A DNA stretch of 64,000 bases, taken from contig JBITNC010000001.1 of assembly GCA_050084985.1 (NCBI GenBank), positions 136,524,001 to 136,588,000 on the forward strand, read 5' to 3'. Shown here one piece after another: positions 1 through 10,479 of the stretch. The notes under the pieces are model-generated. The model was not told where the DNA came from. It did no database searches and saw only the letters and a program-made list of their open reading frames with translations. Position 1 is the stretch's first letter. Every line of letters begins with the position of its first letter. Position numbers and translations under genes: made by a program. The stretch comes from Nageia nagi. Lineage: Eukaryota > Pinophyta.

Positions 1-1194
1 GGTGAATTAGATGTAGAAATCTACATGAATCAACCAGAAGGATTTATTCTAGAAGGTAAAGAGTCTCTTGTGTGCAAGCTAAAGAAGTCTTTGTATGGAC
101 TTAAGCAAGCACCTAGAGCATGGTACAGGAAAATTTTAGGATTCTTTGCAGATATTATTTTTTCCAAGTGCTTCTCTGACTCAGATCTCTATGTACTCAA
201 TCAAGGAAAAGACATGGTCTTAATTCTCCTTTATGTGGATGATCTTCTCATAACTGGCAATAATATTGAAATCATCCAAGAGTGCATATCCAAACTAAAG
301 GCAACATTTGAAATGACTGATCTAGTTCTATTGCATTACCATCTTGGGATGCAAGTATACTAACACAAAGATTATACTTATCTTAGTCAGTCTAAGTATA
401 TATCAGACATATTACAAAAGTTTGGAATGGAGTGTAGATATGCTACAATACCTATTTCTCCTGGAATCATTGTATCTCTGAGCTCAAATTCTCAGTTGGC
501 TGATGCTACAGCTTATAGGCAATTGATCAATAGTCTTCTGTATCTGACTATCTCTTGACTTGATATTGCCTTTGTAGTGAATTTGATGGCATGATTCATG
601 CAAAAACCATATGTTGAACACCTTAATGCTATTAAGCAAATCTTGAGGTATGTGGCAGGGACAAAGGATCTTGCTCTTAAGTATTCCAAAGTGCCCTTGA
701 TTATTCTCTCTGGGTTCTTAGATTCTAATTATGGGGGAGATAGAGATGACAAAAAATCAACCTCTGCATATGTGTTTAGCATTAGTTTAGGTGCTATCTC
801 TTGGGCTTCCAAGAAGCAACCTACTATGACTCTTTCTACCATCAAAGCCAAATATTGAGCCATGTCTGTTTCCACCCAAGAAGCTATTTGGCTAAGGCAT
901 CTTTTGAATGAAATTAGGTATAAGCAAAATGGCCCATCTCTTATTTCTTCAGACAATCAATCAACTATCTCTTTGGCTAAGAATCCTGTGTTCCATCAAA
1001 GAACCAAACATGTGGAAATCCAAACCCATTTTATCAGGGAGAAGGTTCTAGATGACATCATACACTTGGAGTATTTTCCATCTACTGAAAACTCTATTGA
1101 TTTATTCACCAAGCCCCTTCCTAAAGCTCAGTTCAGCAAGCTTAGGGATTCTCTCGAGTTGGTGAAGTTGCCCTCAAGGGGGAGTGAAGTTTGA
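1..1194 (+). pseudogene. copia pol fragment: reverse transcriptase and RNase H (5' end outside window)
   Basis: One reading frame runs from base 1 to the stop at 1192-1194. It is broken only by in-frame stops at 361 (TAA), 556 (TGA), 592 (TGA) and 856 (TGA). RT hallmarks are EIYMNQPEGF near the start, SLYGLKQAPRAWY, and the catalytic box YVDDLLITG around 232-258. After the connection region, RNase H shows the copia signatures of a K-S-T-S-AYVF strand, ISWASKKQPTMTLST, SDNQSTISLAKNPVFHQRTKH and FTKPLP. The family makes cDNA from the element RNA in virus-like particles. The TGA at 556 falls where SRLDIA-type sequence is expected, so it is best explained as CGA to TGA. The copy cannot make active enzyme. 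Confidence 0.95.
1176..1186 (+). other. Polypurine-tract-like motif, first copy
   Basis: The 11-mer AAGGGGGAGTG overlaps the last codons of copia pol. The same 11-mer recurs at 2249-2259 immediately before the 3' LTR. Plus-strand DNA priming normally uses the copy next to the LTR, so this one is either an auxiliary tract or a duplicate. Confidence 0.6.
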
Positions 1195-1269
1195 ACTTTT
1201 GTTAGTGATGACAACTTCACCTCTTAGAGGCTCTTTTGTTGTTGTTATATAGTGTGTATTGATTATGAT

Positions 1270-1777
1270 ATACCTCTGTGGTAAGTTTGCTCTGCATGAC
1301 AAACTTGTTGTACATTTTATACCTTCATGGTAAGTTTGCTCTATGTGATAAACTTGTTGTGCATTTTATACCTCCATGGTAAGTTTGCTCTGTGTGACAA
1401 ACTTATTATACATTATATACCTCTGTGGTAAGTTTGCTCTGCATGACAAACTTGTTGTACTTTTTATACCTCCATGGTAAGTTTGCTCTATGTGATAAAC
1501 TTGTTGTACATTATATACCTTCATGGTAAGTTTGCTCTACATGATAAACTTGTTGTACATTATATACCTCCATGGTAAGTTTGCTCTACATGACAAACTT
1601 GTTGTACATTTTATACGTCTATGGTAAGTTTGCTCTACATGATAAACTTGTTGTACAATTTTTTGAGCATATAATTAATATACCTCTGTGGTAAGTTCGC
1701 TCTACATGAGGAACTTGTTGTACATTTTATACCTTCATGGTAAGTTTGCTCTATGTGAGAAACTTGTTGTACAATTT
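1270..1777 (+). repeat. Tandem array, 10 units of 49 bp, each with a short stem-loop
   Basis: Units start at 1270, 1319, 1368, 1417, 1466, 1515, 1564 and 1613. A short insertion follows, and two more units start near 1680 and 1729. Each unit begins ATACCTC and contains GGTAAGTTTG, a 10-base spacer, then CAAACTTGTTG. AAGTTTG and CAAACTT are reverse complements, so each unit can fold into a 6-7 bp stem. In unit 9 both arms change together (AAGTTC with GAACTT), which preserves pairing. Each unit also carries GGTAAGT, a perfect match to the plant 5' splice-site core. The array lies between the end of pol and the LTR. No coding frame is evident in it. Confidence 0.9.
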
Positions 1778-2245
1778 TTATGCTCTATTAATAATCAACA
1801 CATGTCTATATACAACAGGTGACTATGAGTGATGGCTTGGCATATCTGTGATGACTTATAGTGCACCATTGATCAGTTATTTGCAAGATGGCATTATTTG
1901 ATTCTCTTATTTGAATATATGATGCATCTAACTGATTTTATTCATGAGTTGCTTGTAGCATGCAGGATCTTCTTCATAAATGCAGGTTACTCACCTTGTG
2001 TAAGCAAGCTCATGGAGACTCACATGTCAGCTTAAAGTTGATCGACTACTATGTACAGTGAAACCAGTTGTGGTTAATGATTGTATTGTAAACCATTTTG
2101 TCAAATGGTAATGTAGTGAGTCTCAAACTAGTTTTCAAAAATATTCTCAAATATGTAAATGTTCTCATCTCCACTTGTATCTCTATGGAGGAGAACTCTC
2201 TCTTACTCTATCTCTTCTCTCTTCTACGATCTATCCCAATATTGC
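1778..2245 (+). other. Non-coding 3' region of copia element
   Basis: About 470 bases between the tandem array and the polypurine tract. I see no open frame and no strong repeat. A pyrimidine-rich stretch (tctctcttactctatctcttc, split over 2198-2222) lies just before the tract. Confidence 0.5.
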
Positions 2246-2257
2246 ATTAAGGGGGAG
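2246..2257 (+). other. Polypurine tract of the copia element
   Basis: ATTAAGGGGGAG lies directly against the TG that opens the LTR. This is the usual primer for plus-strand DNA synthesis and fixes the LTR start at 2258. Confidence 0.85.
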
Positions 2258-2750
2258 TGTTAGAATTTGTAATGAAATATTGTGAATATCTAAACTCCTT
2301 GTAAATTCAGTTAATCACTTAAAGGATATGTAGATACCTTAAGGGATTAATTGAATTCTTTATTATGTGTGGACTTTGACCTTACCATGGGGTTAGTTGG
2401 TAGGTTAAAGTTAGGTCATACATTTATTGTAACCCTAACCTTACCTTTGTGTTAAAGGGAGGTTAGGGAGGTGCTCTCATGCTATAAATAGAGGGCCTCT
2501 CCTCTTGTAACACAACTAAGTTTTTGGAGTAAGATTACTCTACTAGTTTATGTAGGAGAGAAAGAGAATTGTAGTAAGAGGTGCATAGATTGAGAATTGA
2601 GAACTAGTTGTGGATGTACTCCCAAGGAGGGAGGAAACACATCATATTTGTGTTATCTTGTGTGAATGGTGTTATTAGCTTGTAGATGTTGAGTGATTGA
2701 GTTTCCTATAGTCTTGGACCTTGAGGATTAGAGTAGGTCTAATTCCTTCA
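2258..2750 (+). repeat. 3' LTR of copia element (about 493 bp)
   Basis: It starts TGTTAGAATT right after the polypurine tract and is taken to end AATTCCTTCA, giving TG...CA ends with imperfect terminal inverted repeats. A TATA box lies at 2483-2490. The end at 2750 is inferred because the 5' LTR is not in the window for comparison. Ten or eleven bases separate it from the LTR of element B. Confidence 0.75.
2483..2490 (+). promoter_or_regulatory. TATA box of copia LTR
   Basis: TATAAATA sits 225 bases into the LTR, followed by a GC-richer stretch where transcription would begin. This is the normal U3/R arrangement. Confidence 0.7.
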
Positions 2751-3542
2751 AAAAGGGCTTATGAAAAGATAGTAATATATAAGTTGGGATCTAGGGCTAT
2801 ATTTTCACTAGCTAATATGACCTTTTAAGATTGAACTTGTGTGAGTTTGGTATAGGTTCCATGCATCCCAATTCCAACTTGAGAGACAAAAACATGAACA
2901 TCTTGACAAGAGGAGCTTGGTGCTAATGTAATGAAAGGAAAGGTAAGGTGTGGGTATGACTCAATCCTAGGGTGAAGTTCCTATATTAAATGTCATACAC
3001 AAGTCATCTAAAAATATATTAATCCCAAGTACAAACTATGAAACATCACAATCCAACACTTCTTGAAATATTTTGAAAGAGATACAAGCACTCTTTTATC
3101 CACTTAGAATATTTATAAAATGTCTCAAATATTTAACATAGAATTGAAATGTAACATTCATTCCCATTCATAGTATCAAATGAAAATCAACTCACTTCGG
3201 TTCCTTGAAATTATTTCATAATTGCAAAAAGGGAAAACTTACAAGATTGAAAATGTTGTGTAGGTAATCCAATTTGTAAAAAATGTTTGATCTAATACAT
3301 ATGAGCCAAAATGGGCTATATATAGTTTTAGAGCAACCCAAAGTGTTGCCCTAACCCTAATTATGATTTTCAAGAAAAATAATATTGTCCAATAGAAACA
3401 TGCCACATGGCATTACAATATATCATCCAATTTTATGGAAGCAAATCCTCATCCATAATAAACTTGGGAATTTATTAATAAATAAATTAAAGTCTCCAAA
3501 AACAACCATGAAATAATAAATAAAAGACACTAAATAATATGA

Positions 3543-6500
3543 CTAGGTGGTTGGTAGGCCCAATAACTCTACACATCCCTCAAATTCATCATCTACGAAT
3601 TTTTCCATGAGCTTTAATCCATTTAGCATCTCTAATAGCTTCTCCCCATTCTTCACCATGCTACACTCTACCCTATTTATGATCCTCATCATGTCTTTCT
3701 CCCACACATGAGATTTGAGCAAATGCTCTAAGTGACTACCTATCTAGAAAGTATTAATATCTTCATTTATGATTAGACTATGAAAGAAGTATCTCACTTC
3801 TACCACTACAAGGTCTTTGTCATGGATGGCTACATCATCATCAAGAAACTTCATCTAGAACTCCATCTTATCAAGACAAGTATTTACCTTATCATTGAGC
3901 TTTTTATCATCCTTTTGCACCTCTTAGAATCATATGGTTATTTGGTTAACTACACCCAAATAGGACCAATATTCTTTGCAAAAATTCATATCTTCTAGCT
4001 TCTTATTCTATGTCATCTCAAACTACATGACCATGGGTCATCTAGAATCCAAGATCCTAAGAAGACTAGTTCTCTTCATGATGATATCTATAAGCCTTTT
4101 CTCCTCTAATGCTACCCTCTCTAGTACTCTAATGGATTGATGCACTACTACCAAGACCTCATATATATGCTTCTATTTAACTATAATCATACCCTCCTTA
4201 AGAAGATTGATTTTTTGGAGCTCTTTGATGGGTGGTTTAGCCAATTCAAATTCCTTAGTCAACTTCTTTTATGCAGATAACTCCTTCTTGAGGCTTTTTA
4301 TCTCTTTATCTTTGATATCAACATATTTTGTGATGGGATCAGCATTAGACATGATTGAATGTTTTTAACCAACCAAACCAATCAAAACTATATTGATGAT
4401 TTGGTTAATTTGTTTAAGGTCTTCAAGGTGTTGAATATTTTCCTTATTAGATATAATGATTTTGATGTGTATGGCATTATCAGCTAGGTCTACATGTGTA
4501 TGGGTATTTTTTGGGTGACTGGAGCTTTCTCCTATCTATTCATTCTTTTCTTCTACCCCAAATTCTTCCCCAAGATCCAAATTAAACACATCAAGATATT
4601 CTTCTATGTTGACACCCCATTCATTACTGGGTGATGGTTGATAGGCCTCCATAATTGCCTCTTGAATAGTATCAACATTATTCTTTATTATTTTTGAGGT
4701 TCTCTCTTCTCCTTGCTCATAATGTTAAACTAAAAATCATGTGGCTCATGACTATGGATTTCTCTTCAATTGAGCCCTCTTTTTCACTATATTAGATATT
4801 GGATCCTTATCTTTCTTAGTAGATGGACCTAATGCTACTATCTAATGGACTCCTTACAATAGCTCTATGGATTCATCTTATTGCTATGTGTCTAAAATCT
4901 CCTCATTATGAACTAAATTCTCTTCTTATTCATATTTTTATGCTTCAATATTCACTTCCTCTTAATTTTAATCAAGCTTATATGAGGGATTGGAGGCTAA
5001 CAATCTAGATGATGGAATAACTAGTGAAGGTGTAACTCTTATGGCTCTAGGTGGTCTTGGAGATGGAGAGGGATATTGGTGTCTATTTCTCACACACCTT
5101 ACAACCTTGTTAGTAAATACACATTCTAGTTCCCTTGCATCATGATCATTCATGGTGGCTTTCACTTGTTGCATAATTTGTTTGAATGGCCTTTTGTCAC
5201 ACATAGATGCATACTATCAAACTAGTGTCTCAATGATTGGAGGGAATTGTGTAACCCTAAAAGTAGACTCTTAAGGTTTTCTAGCCTTATGTTGCAAGAA
5301 TCTTTTATTGATTGTGGATTCAACATGGTGTTTTTGATCATTATCATATTTACATACCCTTTCCCTTATATTCTTCATATCTAACTCATTATTTGTATTC
5401 TAGAAAGACACCTCATCTACAAGCGGTTTATGCTCATAAGGTTTCTTTTCCTTCATGAAGAATAAATAAATTCTATGATCTAGATCATAATGTTTAGTAT
5501 CAAGAATTTTCTTGAAATTGAATCTAGCCAACTCTTCTTTCATGGTATCCAAATCCATCAAGAACTTATTCTCTTATAGCAATTGGCGAATTGGAGGTGG
5601 CTAACTTCTTCCATACATGGTCATGTAGAAATACCAATTATCTTGTCATCTACATTAACAACATCTTATTACTTATGAAACTTGGAAACTAATATGGTTG
5701 AATGGATGATCCATTCATGTGAATGTAAGAGAAGGTTTGGTGATGGAGGAAGAAATCCCCATGGTTCTTCAAAGTGTCTTGGGTTGAATTGGAAATCTAG
5801 GAAACTATGATCTCTCCTTTGAGCTCTTTGTATATCTCATACTTTGATCCATCATTTTTCACTATGAAAATATCCCACCTTCTCTCTAGTTTCCATTTGG
5901 AGTAGCATTTGCAAATGGAGTAAGTCCCTCTTTCTAACCAAACCATATCACCCTATGATATAGCTCTATGCTTTCTGTGAAGCAACATGTATACTAGGAA
6001 TGAGTTGAGATAGAATTTTCAAGTGGTACCAATGGATGAAATATTGATTAACTATGGTGTCACTCAACAACTTTCTCCACCTAATTCTTCTACCCCTAGT
6101 AATCTCAAGAATGAATACAAAGAACTCCTTCCTAAATTTTGAAGCATCTTCTTTCTTGAGGACTCTAGATGGCATGAGAATCATCAACTCAACTATAGGG
6201 TAGAGGTTGGAGCAAGGAACATTAATGAGTGTATTTACCTTCAATCCATGATGGTCTTCCAACATCCAACTCTTGATAGCAACAACTACCTTGGTAGTCT
6301 TTTGGTAACATGCTAGTGACCTAGACTTGCTATATTCATAATCACCCTTGGAATTCCATTAAAATATTGCATTAATAACTTTAGGATAGAAATCCATAAT
6401 GATATATTCTTTGATATATTAAAGGATTCTCTCTCCTTTCTACTAGTGGTGACCTACTTCCATATATAATTTAGGGAATTCAGCTATGAGTGGAACAAAT

Positions 6501-6770
6501 ATGCATGTGGAGATTTTAGCGAAGAAGAGAATTTCTTGCTTCAGATCAGTGCTAGGAACCCCACAAATGCTCTCCCTATTTTGCATAGGGTCAAAATTTT
6601 TCCAATCTATATCTCTAATGGTTGCAAAAATATTCCTCAAGAATTTAGCCACTTGGGGAAGGGCTTGTTATCTCTCATGAATGGAGATGATGTAATCTTA
6701 TTTCAACCATTCAAGGTCCCTAGCAAAGTTAGTTACTTGCAATGCTTATCCTTAAGGGTTATGTGTGGTG
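3543..6770 (-). pseudogene. LTR-encoded long ORF remnant, left copy; function unknown
   Basis: On the pol strand, downstream of the LTR TATA box, this stretch aligns with the right-copy ORF at 19358-16538. Readable blocks include the EDHHGLKVNTLINVPCSNLY region (around 6260-6190), a basic block ending in FVFILEITRGRRIRWRKLL (about 6140-6080) that the right copy lacks, and a C-terminal block with EKDMMRIINRVECSMVKNGE (about 3690-3630). The start codon seen in the right copy falls in a 33-bp deletion here. The frame is broken by stops and shifts. The repeated charged, leucine-containing stretches near 4200-4330 could form a coiled coil. I recognise no known domain. Conservation of the same reading in both LTRs shows it was part of the LTR when the element inserted. 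Confidence 0.65.
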
Positions 6771-6945
6771 TCTAGGTGAAGAAAATACCCACATGGTAAT
6801 ATCTAGTCCCCTAAGTACTTGTTCAAGCCCTAGGATGCATGAATGGTGATATTCAAGCATAAAAATCTATAATTTGTTGTTATTTTGGTGCATTGGTAGA
6901 AGAGGAGCAAGTTTTGAATTTGATAAAATTAGGTTTCTAGGCTTG

Positions 6946-6953
6946 TATTTATA
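6946..6953 (-). promoter_or_regulatory. TATA box of element B left LTR
   Basis: On the minus strand this reads GGGCTATAAATACAAG, a strong plant TATA context. It lies about 1.4 kb from the LTR's outer TG and just before the LTR ORF. The right LTR has the same box at 19580-19587. Confidence 0.7.
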
Positions 6954-7104
6954 GCCCATATAGCTTCCAACTTGCCCTAGTTAGCTAGGGTTACTAAAAA
7001 ATTCAACATAGCCTTCCATCTAACTGACCTCAAGATGTGTGCTCACCTAAAAACTCATGCAAAGCCTCTTATGCCCAAACATTTGGGTTTTAATGCTCAA
7101 CCTA

Positions 7105-8066
7105 GCTTGGCACATGGATAAAGAAGTGACTTTTTGAACCATGCATTAGCCTTGAGAGTTTGTATGCTTCTAATGTTGGGTTTCCTACCTTCATCCATTC
7201 TTGCCTTGATCACCTAACTCACATAGTAACCTAAGTTTTATTGATTAATGGCCTTTTAGTTAGCTAGAATTATCAATTTTAGTGTTTCATTTCAACCTGG
7301 GCAACCTATGGGCTTGGTGCATGCTTCTAAAATTCAAGTTTATGAATTTTTGAGGTATAAGTCAGCCTATCCTATCCATCCAACCTAGTCACATGGTTCA
7401 TAAAGATAATATTTTATCCTTTTGAAGCATGTAGTAGCCTCTAGTTGGCCTATTTTCTAGAATTTGATCTTTAAGTGCTCATGCCTTAGCCAAATTTTTA
7501 CTTTCCTTGATCCTAGAGGCTTCTTATGCTTGGTGCATGTCTCAAAAAGTTAAGAATTTGTGTTTTGAGACCATGCACTAGCCCCTATAGGTATGCTTGA
7601 GTTGGTATTGAGTTTCTTTAGTCGATGCCTTCTCAATTTTATGACTTTGATTGAATTAATAACCTTTCTATGCTTGGTACATGGTTCAAAGAGATAAGTT
7701 TTATCTTTTTGAGGTATGCATTAGCCTCCTAGGAGCCCAAAGTTCATTTCTTGACCTTCAAAATCACTCAACTCATCCTCCTCACCAATTCTCATGGTTC
7801 AAAAAGATAATATTTTATCTTTTGAAACCATGTGCCAGCCTTGTAGTACCTTTGCCTTAGATTTTTGAGCCTAGCTTTTCTACCATTTGTTCCTTACGTC
7901 TAGCGCATGCCTTGGAAAGATAAGATTTTATCTCTTGGAGACATGCACTAGGCTTGCAAGTGCCTAGATTCTATCTTTGAGCCTTCTTCCTTATCTGGAT
8001 GACTCCTAGGCCAAGTCACATGGTTCAAAAAGATAAGATTTTATCTTTCTAAACCATGTGCTAGCC
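7105..8066. repeat. Array of about eight related hairpins in U3 of element B (left LTR)
   Basis: Inverted repeats recur at about 7105-7151, 7308-7370, 7391-7439, 7528-7585, 7671-7725, 7792-7840, 7900-7956 and 8017-8066. The best copies have arms of about 25 bases around a four-base loop: an arm ending AAAGATAA, the loop GATT, then TTATCTTT. The outer arm reads like GGCTTGGTGCATGGTTC with its complement GAACCATGCACTAGCC. Different units use different outer stems (GGTTC/GAACC, GTCTC/GAGAC) and still pair. Each centre holds back-to-back GATA motifs. The spacers are unrelated unique sequence. Confidence 0.85.
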
Positions 8067-8887
8067 CTTAAAGATGCCTACTTTTCCTTGATCAAGTTTT
8101 AACTCTTCCTAAACTCCCTAGTTCACCTAAGATCAACTTTTATCCCTCCCAAACTTAGCCATTTTTAGATATTTTAAATTTCTTAACTCAACATAATTAA
8201 CCCTAGATGAAGGGAGAGGTTTTGAACCCTAGGATTTTGTCCATGAATCTAGGCCTTTAAGATGTAACTTGGGTAGGAATGATGATAAAAAAATAAAGTA
8301 TATACATTAGTGCATTAAGGGTCCCCAAAATCATAGGATTTTGGGGTATTTTGTGTTTTAGTCACAACATAAGCTAAAACAAAAATAACAACAAAAACTA
8401 GCAACAAGATAGACTAAACATACTGATAAAATAGGAGACCAATAGTGATGACTTTTAGAACAACCAATTTAGTCTCCTAGACACAAAATTAAATGGTGGA
8501 TATATAATTAATTACTTCATTCATAAGGAATGAACCTATATCAACACTATCATTCATAGGTACATCATTGGTTTCATTATAATGAGTGAAATCTTATTGG
8601 TCATTTGAATAGCCATTGAGACACCTACATTACTATTTAGGTTTGGGGACATTATATTCATCCAAAGTGTGTATTCCAACTATGGTATTCAAAAAGAAGG
8701 GAAACCTACCCCTAAGCTCTATCACTTGATATGGCTGTACCTATTACATCAAATAATCTTAGTTAGCATCACCTAGAGTGTTAATTCTAACTATAGTCTT
8801 TAGGGTAAAGGATGATCTATCCTTGAGCATAGTTGCTCTTTTAAGAATTCCTAATAATAGGAGTTTGAGAAAACCTAAAAAAATATT

Positions 8888-8906
8888 TTATTATTATTAT
8901 TATTAT

Positions 8907-8960
<54 letters not shown>
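8888..8960. repeat. Microsatellite (TTA)n followed by (TA)n
   Basis: About eight TTA units are followed by about 24 TA units. It lies at the end of one copy of a duplicated integrase-tail segment. Confidence 0.95.
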
Positions 8961-8962
<2 letters not shown>

Positions 8963-9083
8963 TTGGGTGAAGCTCATGGTTGGAAGTAGTGTTTGAGATG
9001 CTTTCCATTAACCAAAAAGGGCAATGCTTCACCCATGAGATGTCTTAGCTTGAAAGTGGTGAGACTGAGCATTGTAGCAATTT

Positions 9084-9139
<56 letters not shown>

Positions 9140-9263
9140 CTTTGGGTGAATCTCATGGTTGGAATTAGTGTTTGAGATGCTTTCCATTAACCAAAAAGGG
9201 CAATGCTTCACCCATGAGATGTCTTAGCTTGAAAGTGGTGAGACTGACCATTACAGAAATTTG
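8961..9263 (-). repeat. Tandem duplication of the integrase C-terminal tail, joined by (TA)n
   Basis: 8961-9085 and 9139-9263 are almost identical, with only a few differences in 125 bases. A (TA)n run of about 52 bases (9086-9138) separates them, and another (TA)n borders the outer side. On the minus strand each copy encodes the same tail of element B integrase, containing GEALPFLVNGKHLKH. The period is about 178 bp. The TA tracts at both copies suggest that the duplication arose by slippage or unequal exchange at the microsatellite. Confidence 0.9.
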
Positions 9264-10290
9264 GAAAGGATCAAGCCATAGCATATCAAACTTAGGATGT
9301 TTACCTCTGTCTTCATGGGATTTGTCCCATAGAAGGACTAGATATCCAACTCAAAAACTTTTTACTTAGGTATTACAATCAAACCATAGATTCATTTTGA
9401 GTTGCTATCAGATAAGATTGTGGAATGATTGGTCCCTTTTCTCTTCTAAATGAACTAATTGAACTAGTCACACTTCCAAGGAATCATTAGTTTCAATGTA
9501 ATCCTATATAAATTGTAATGTGCTAATATTAAGCTTTGTAGGGAATATCAATTCTATCCTGTAGACTAGCTAAAAGGGACTCATTCCCAATGTATTCTTA
9601 TTCCTTATTCAATCTACCCATAATGCATATTTTTGCTTATTATGCTAATCCTTGGGATTTACATCCAATAGTTTCTTCAATATATTCAATAAGTTATTAT
9701 TTATGGATTTGTCTAAACCATTCCCCTAAGGATAATAGTTATCCAAAAATGTCAAAGAGATCTTATGGGCTATGTCCCAATCTGACACTTTGTAGAACTA
9801 AATCTTGGGCCATTATCGCATATGATGGAGAAAGGAGTACCAAATTAGGTCAAGATATATTATTCTAAGAATTGAATAACCACTTTAGATGTGGCATTTT
9901 TGGTTTCAATTACTTCAATTCATAAAGTACAATAATCTATTATGGTCAATATGAACTAATGTATCTTGGAAGAATTAGGATTGATCACCCCTACAAAGTC
10001 CAATCTCCACTTAGAAAATGTCTTAGATTCTAAGATTGGCTATAAGGGCATGCTTGAAAATTTCTCTCGCCCTACATAATTTGATAATAGTGATAGGTTT
10101 TGGCATATTGATGGGCATCTATAAATAAGTATGGCCAATAGTAACCTACATGCAATATTTGACAGGCTAAAGCATTTCTTAGTGCACAACTAGTTTCACC
10201 TTCCTTGTTATAAAATTCTTCAAGGATTTTATGTGCTTCTTCTTTCTCTAGGCACTGCAAATACAAATCATATAAATTCACCTTATAAAG
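9150..10290 (-). pseudogene. Element B integrase (broken)
   Basis: The zinc-binding domain lies at 10281-10072, with the stretch CQILHVGYYWPYLF followed by the second metal pair region. The core domain follows: ATSKVVIQFLE and ICDNGPRF (second catalytic Asp) near 9830-9790, then a PQGN-type block that is now stop-ridden. The C-terminal domain has LRWDKSHEDRGKH-like sequence near 9340-9290 and ends in LVNGKHLKHYF near 9160. The family inserts the cDNA, using a D-D-E triad. Several frameshifts and stops prevent function. It is the last pol domain before the 3' LTR, about 0.8 kb away. Confidence 0.85.
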
Positions 10291-10479
10291 GATTGCATAT
10301 CTAATTAAAAATTAGTCACCTTATACCTCAAGGCTCTTTTCTAAGCTAAAATGAATTTGGGAGGATATTATATTGAAGTAATATATTATACAACCTTAGT
10401 ATACTAGGATTGAGGTGAAGCAAAAATTTGTAAAACATCTATAACTAAACTAGTGTGACTATTTGAACACTTAGATGTC

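Larger units (their letters stand above)
1..2750 (+). mobile_element. Element A: 3' portion of a Ty1/copia LTR retrotransposon
   Basis: The window opens inside copia pol. In order it holds the RT catalytic region, RNase H, a repeat-rich non-coding stretch, a polypurine tract and one LTR. The 5' LTR, gag, protease and integrase lie outside the window to the left. The order RT, RNase H, polypurine tract, LTR fixes the plus orientation. The 1.06-kb non-coding stretch between the end of pol and the LTR is long for a plain copia element and recalls Sireviruses, which carry extra sequence and repeated polypurine tracts there. Assignment to Sirevirus is an inference only. Confidence 0.9.
2762..8369 (-). 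repeat. Element B 3' LTR (left copy, 5.6 kb)
   Basis: It is collinear with 15760-20986 over its whole length, with many point differences and several indels. It keeps about 340 bp (roughly 5850-6190) and about 95 bp (near 3620-3720) that the right copy has lost, but lacks about 33 bp around the ORF start codon. In minus-strand order it contains a U3 with hairpin array (8066-7105), a TATA box (6953-6946), the long ORF remnant (about 6770-3543) and about 0.8 kb of non-coding sequence to the end. LTRs of this size are known for some plant gypsy families (Ogre, for example) but are far above the usual length. Confidence 0.8.

Noticed and set aside
1270-1777. CRISPR-like array
   Set aside because: Units are contiguous and similar over their whole length with no unique spacers, and this is a plant retrotransposon context.
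3780-3998. Plus-strand ORFs inside element B LTRs (also 16651-16848, 17620-17829, 18243-18557)
   Set aside because: They are antisense shadows of the minus-strand LTR ORF, which is the reading kept in both copies.
8778-9211. Short ORFs of Tyr-Ile repeats on both strands
   Set aside because: They are translations of (TA)n microsatellites.
9590-9868. 92-codon plus-strand ORF
   Set aside because: It is antisense to the integrase core of element B.
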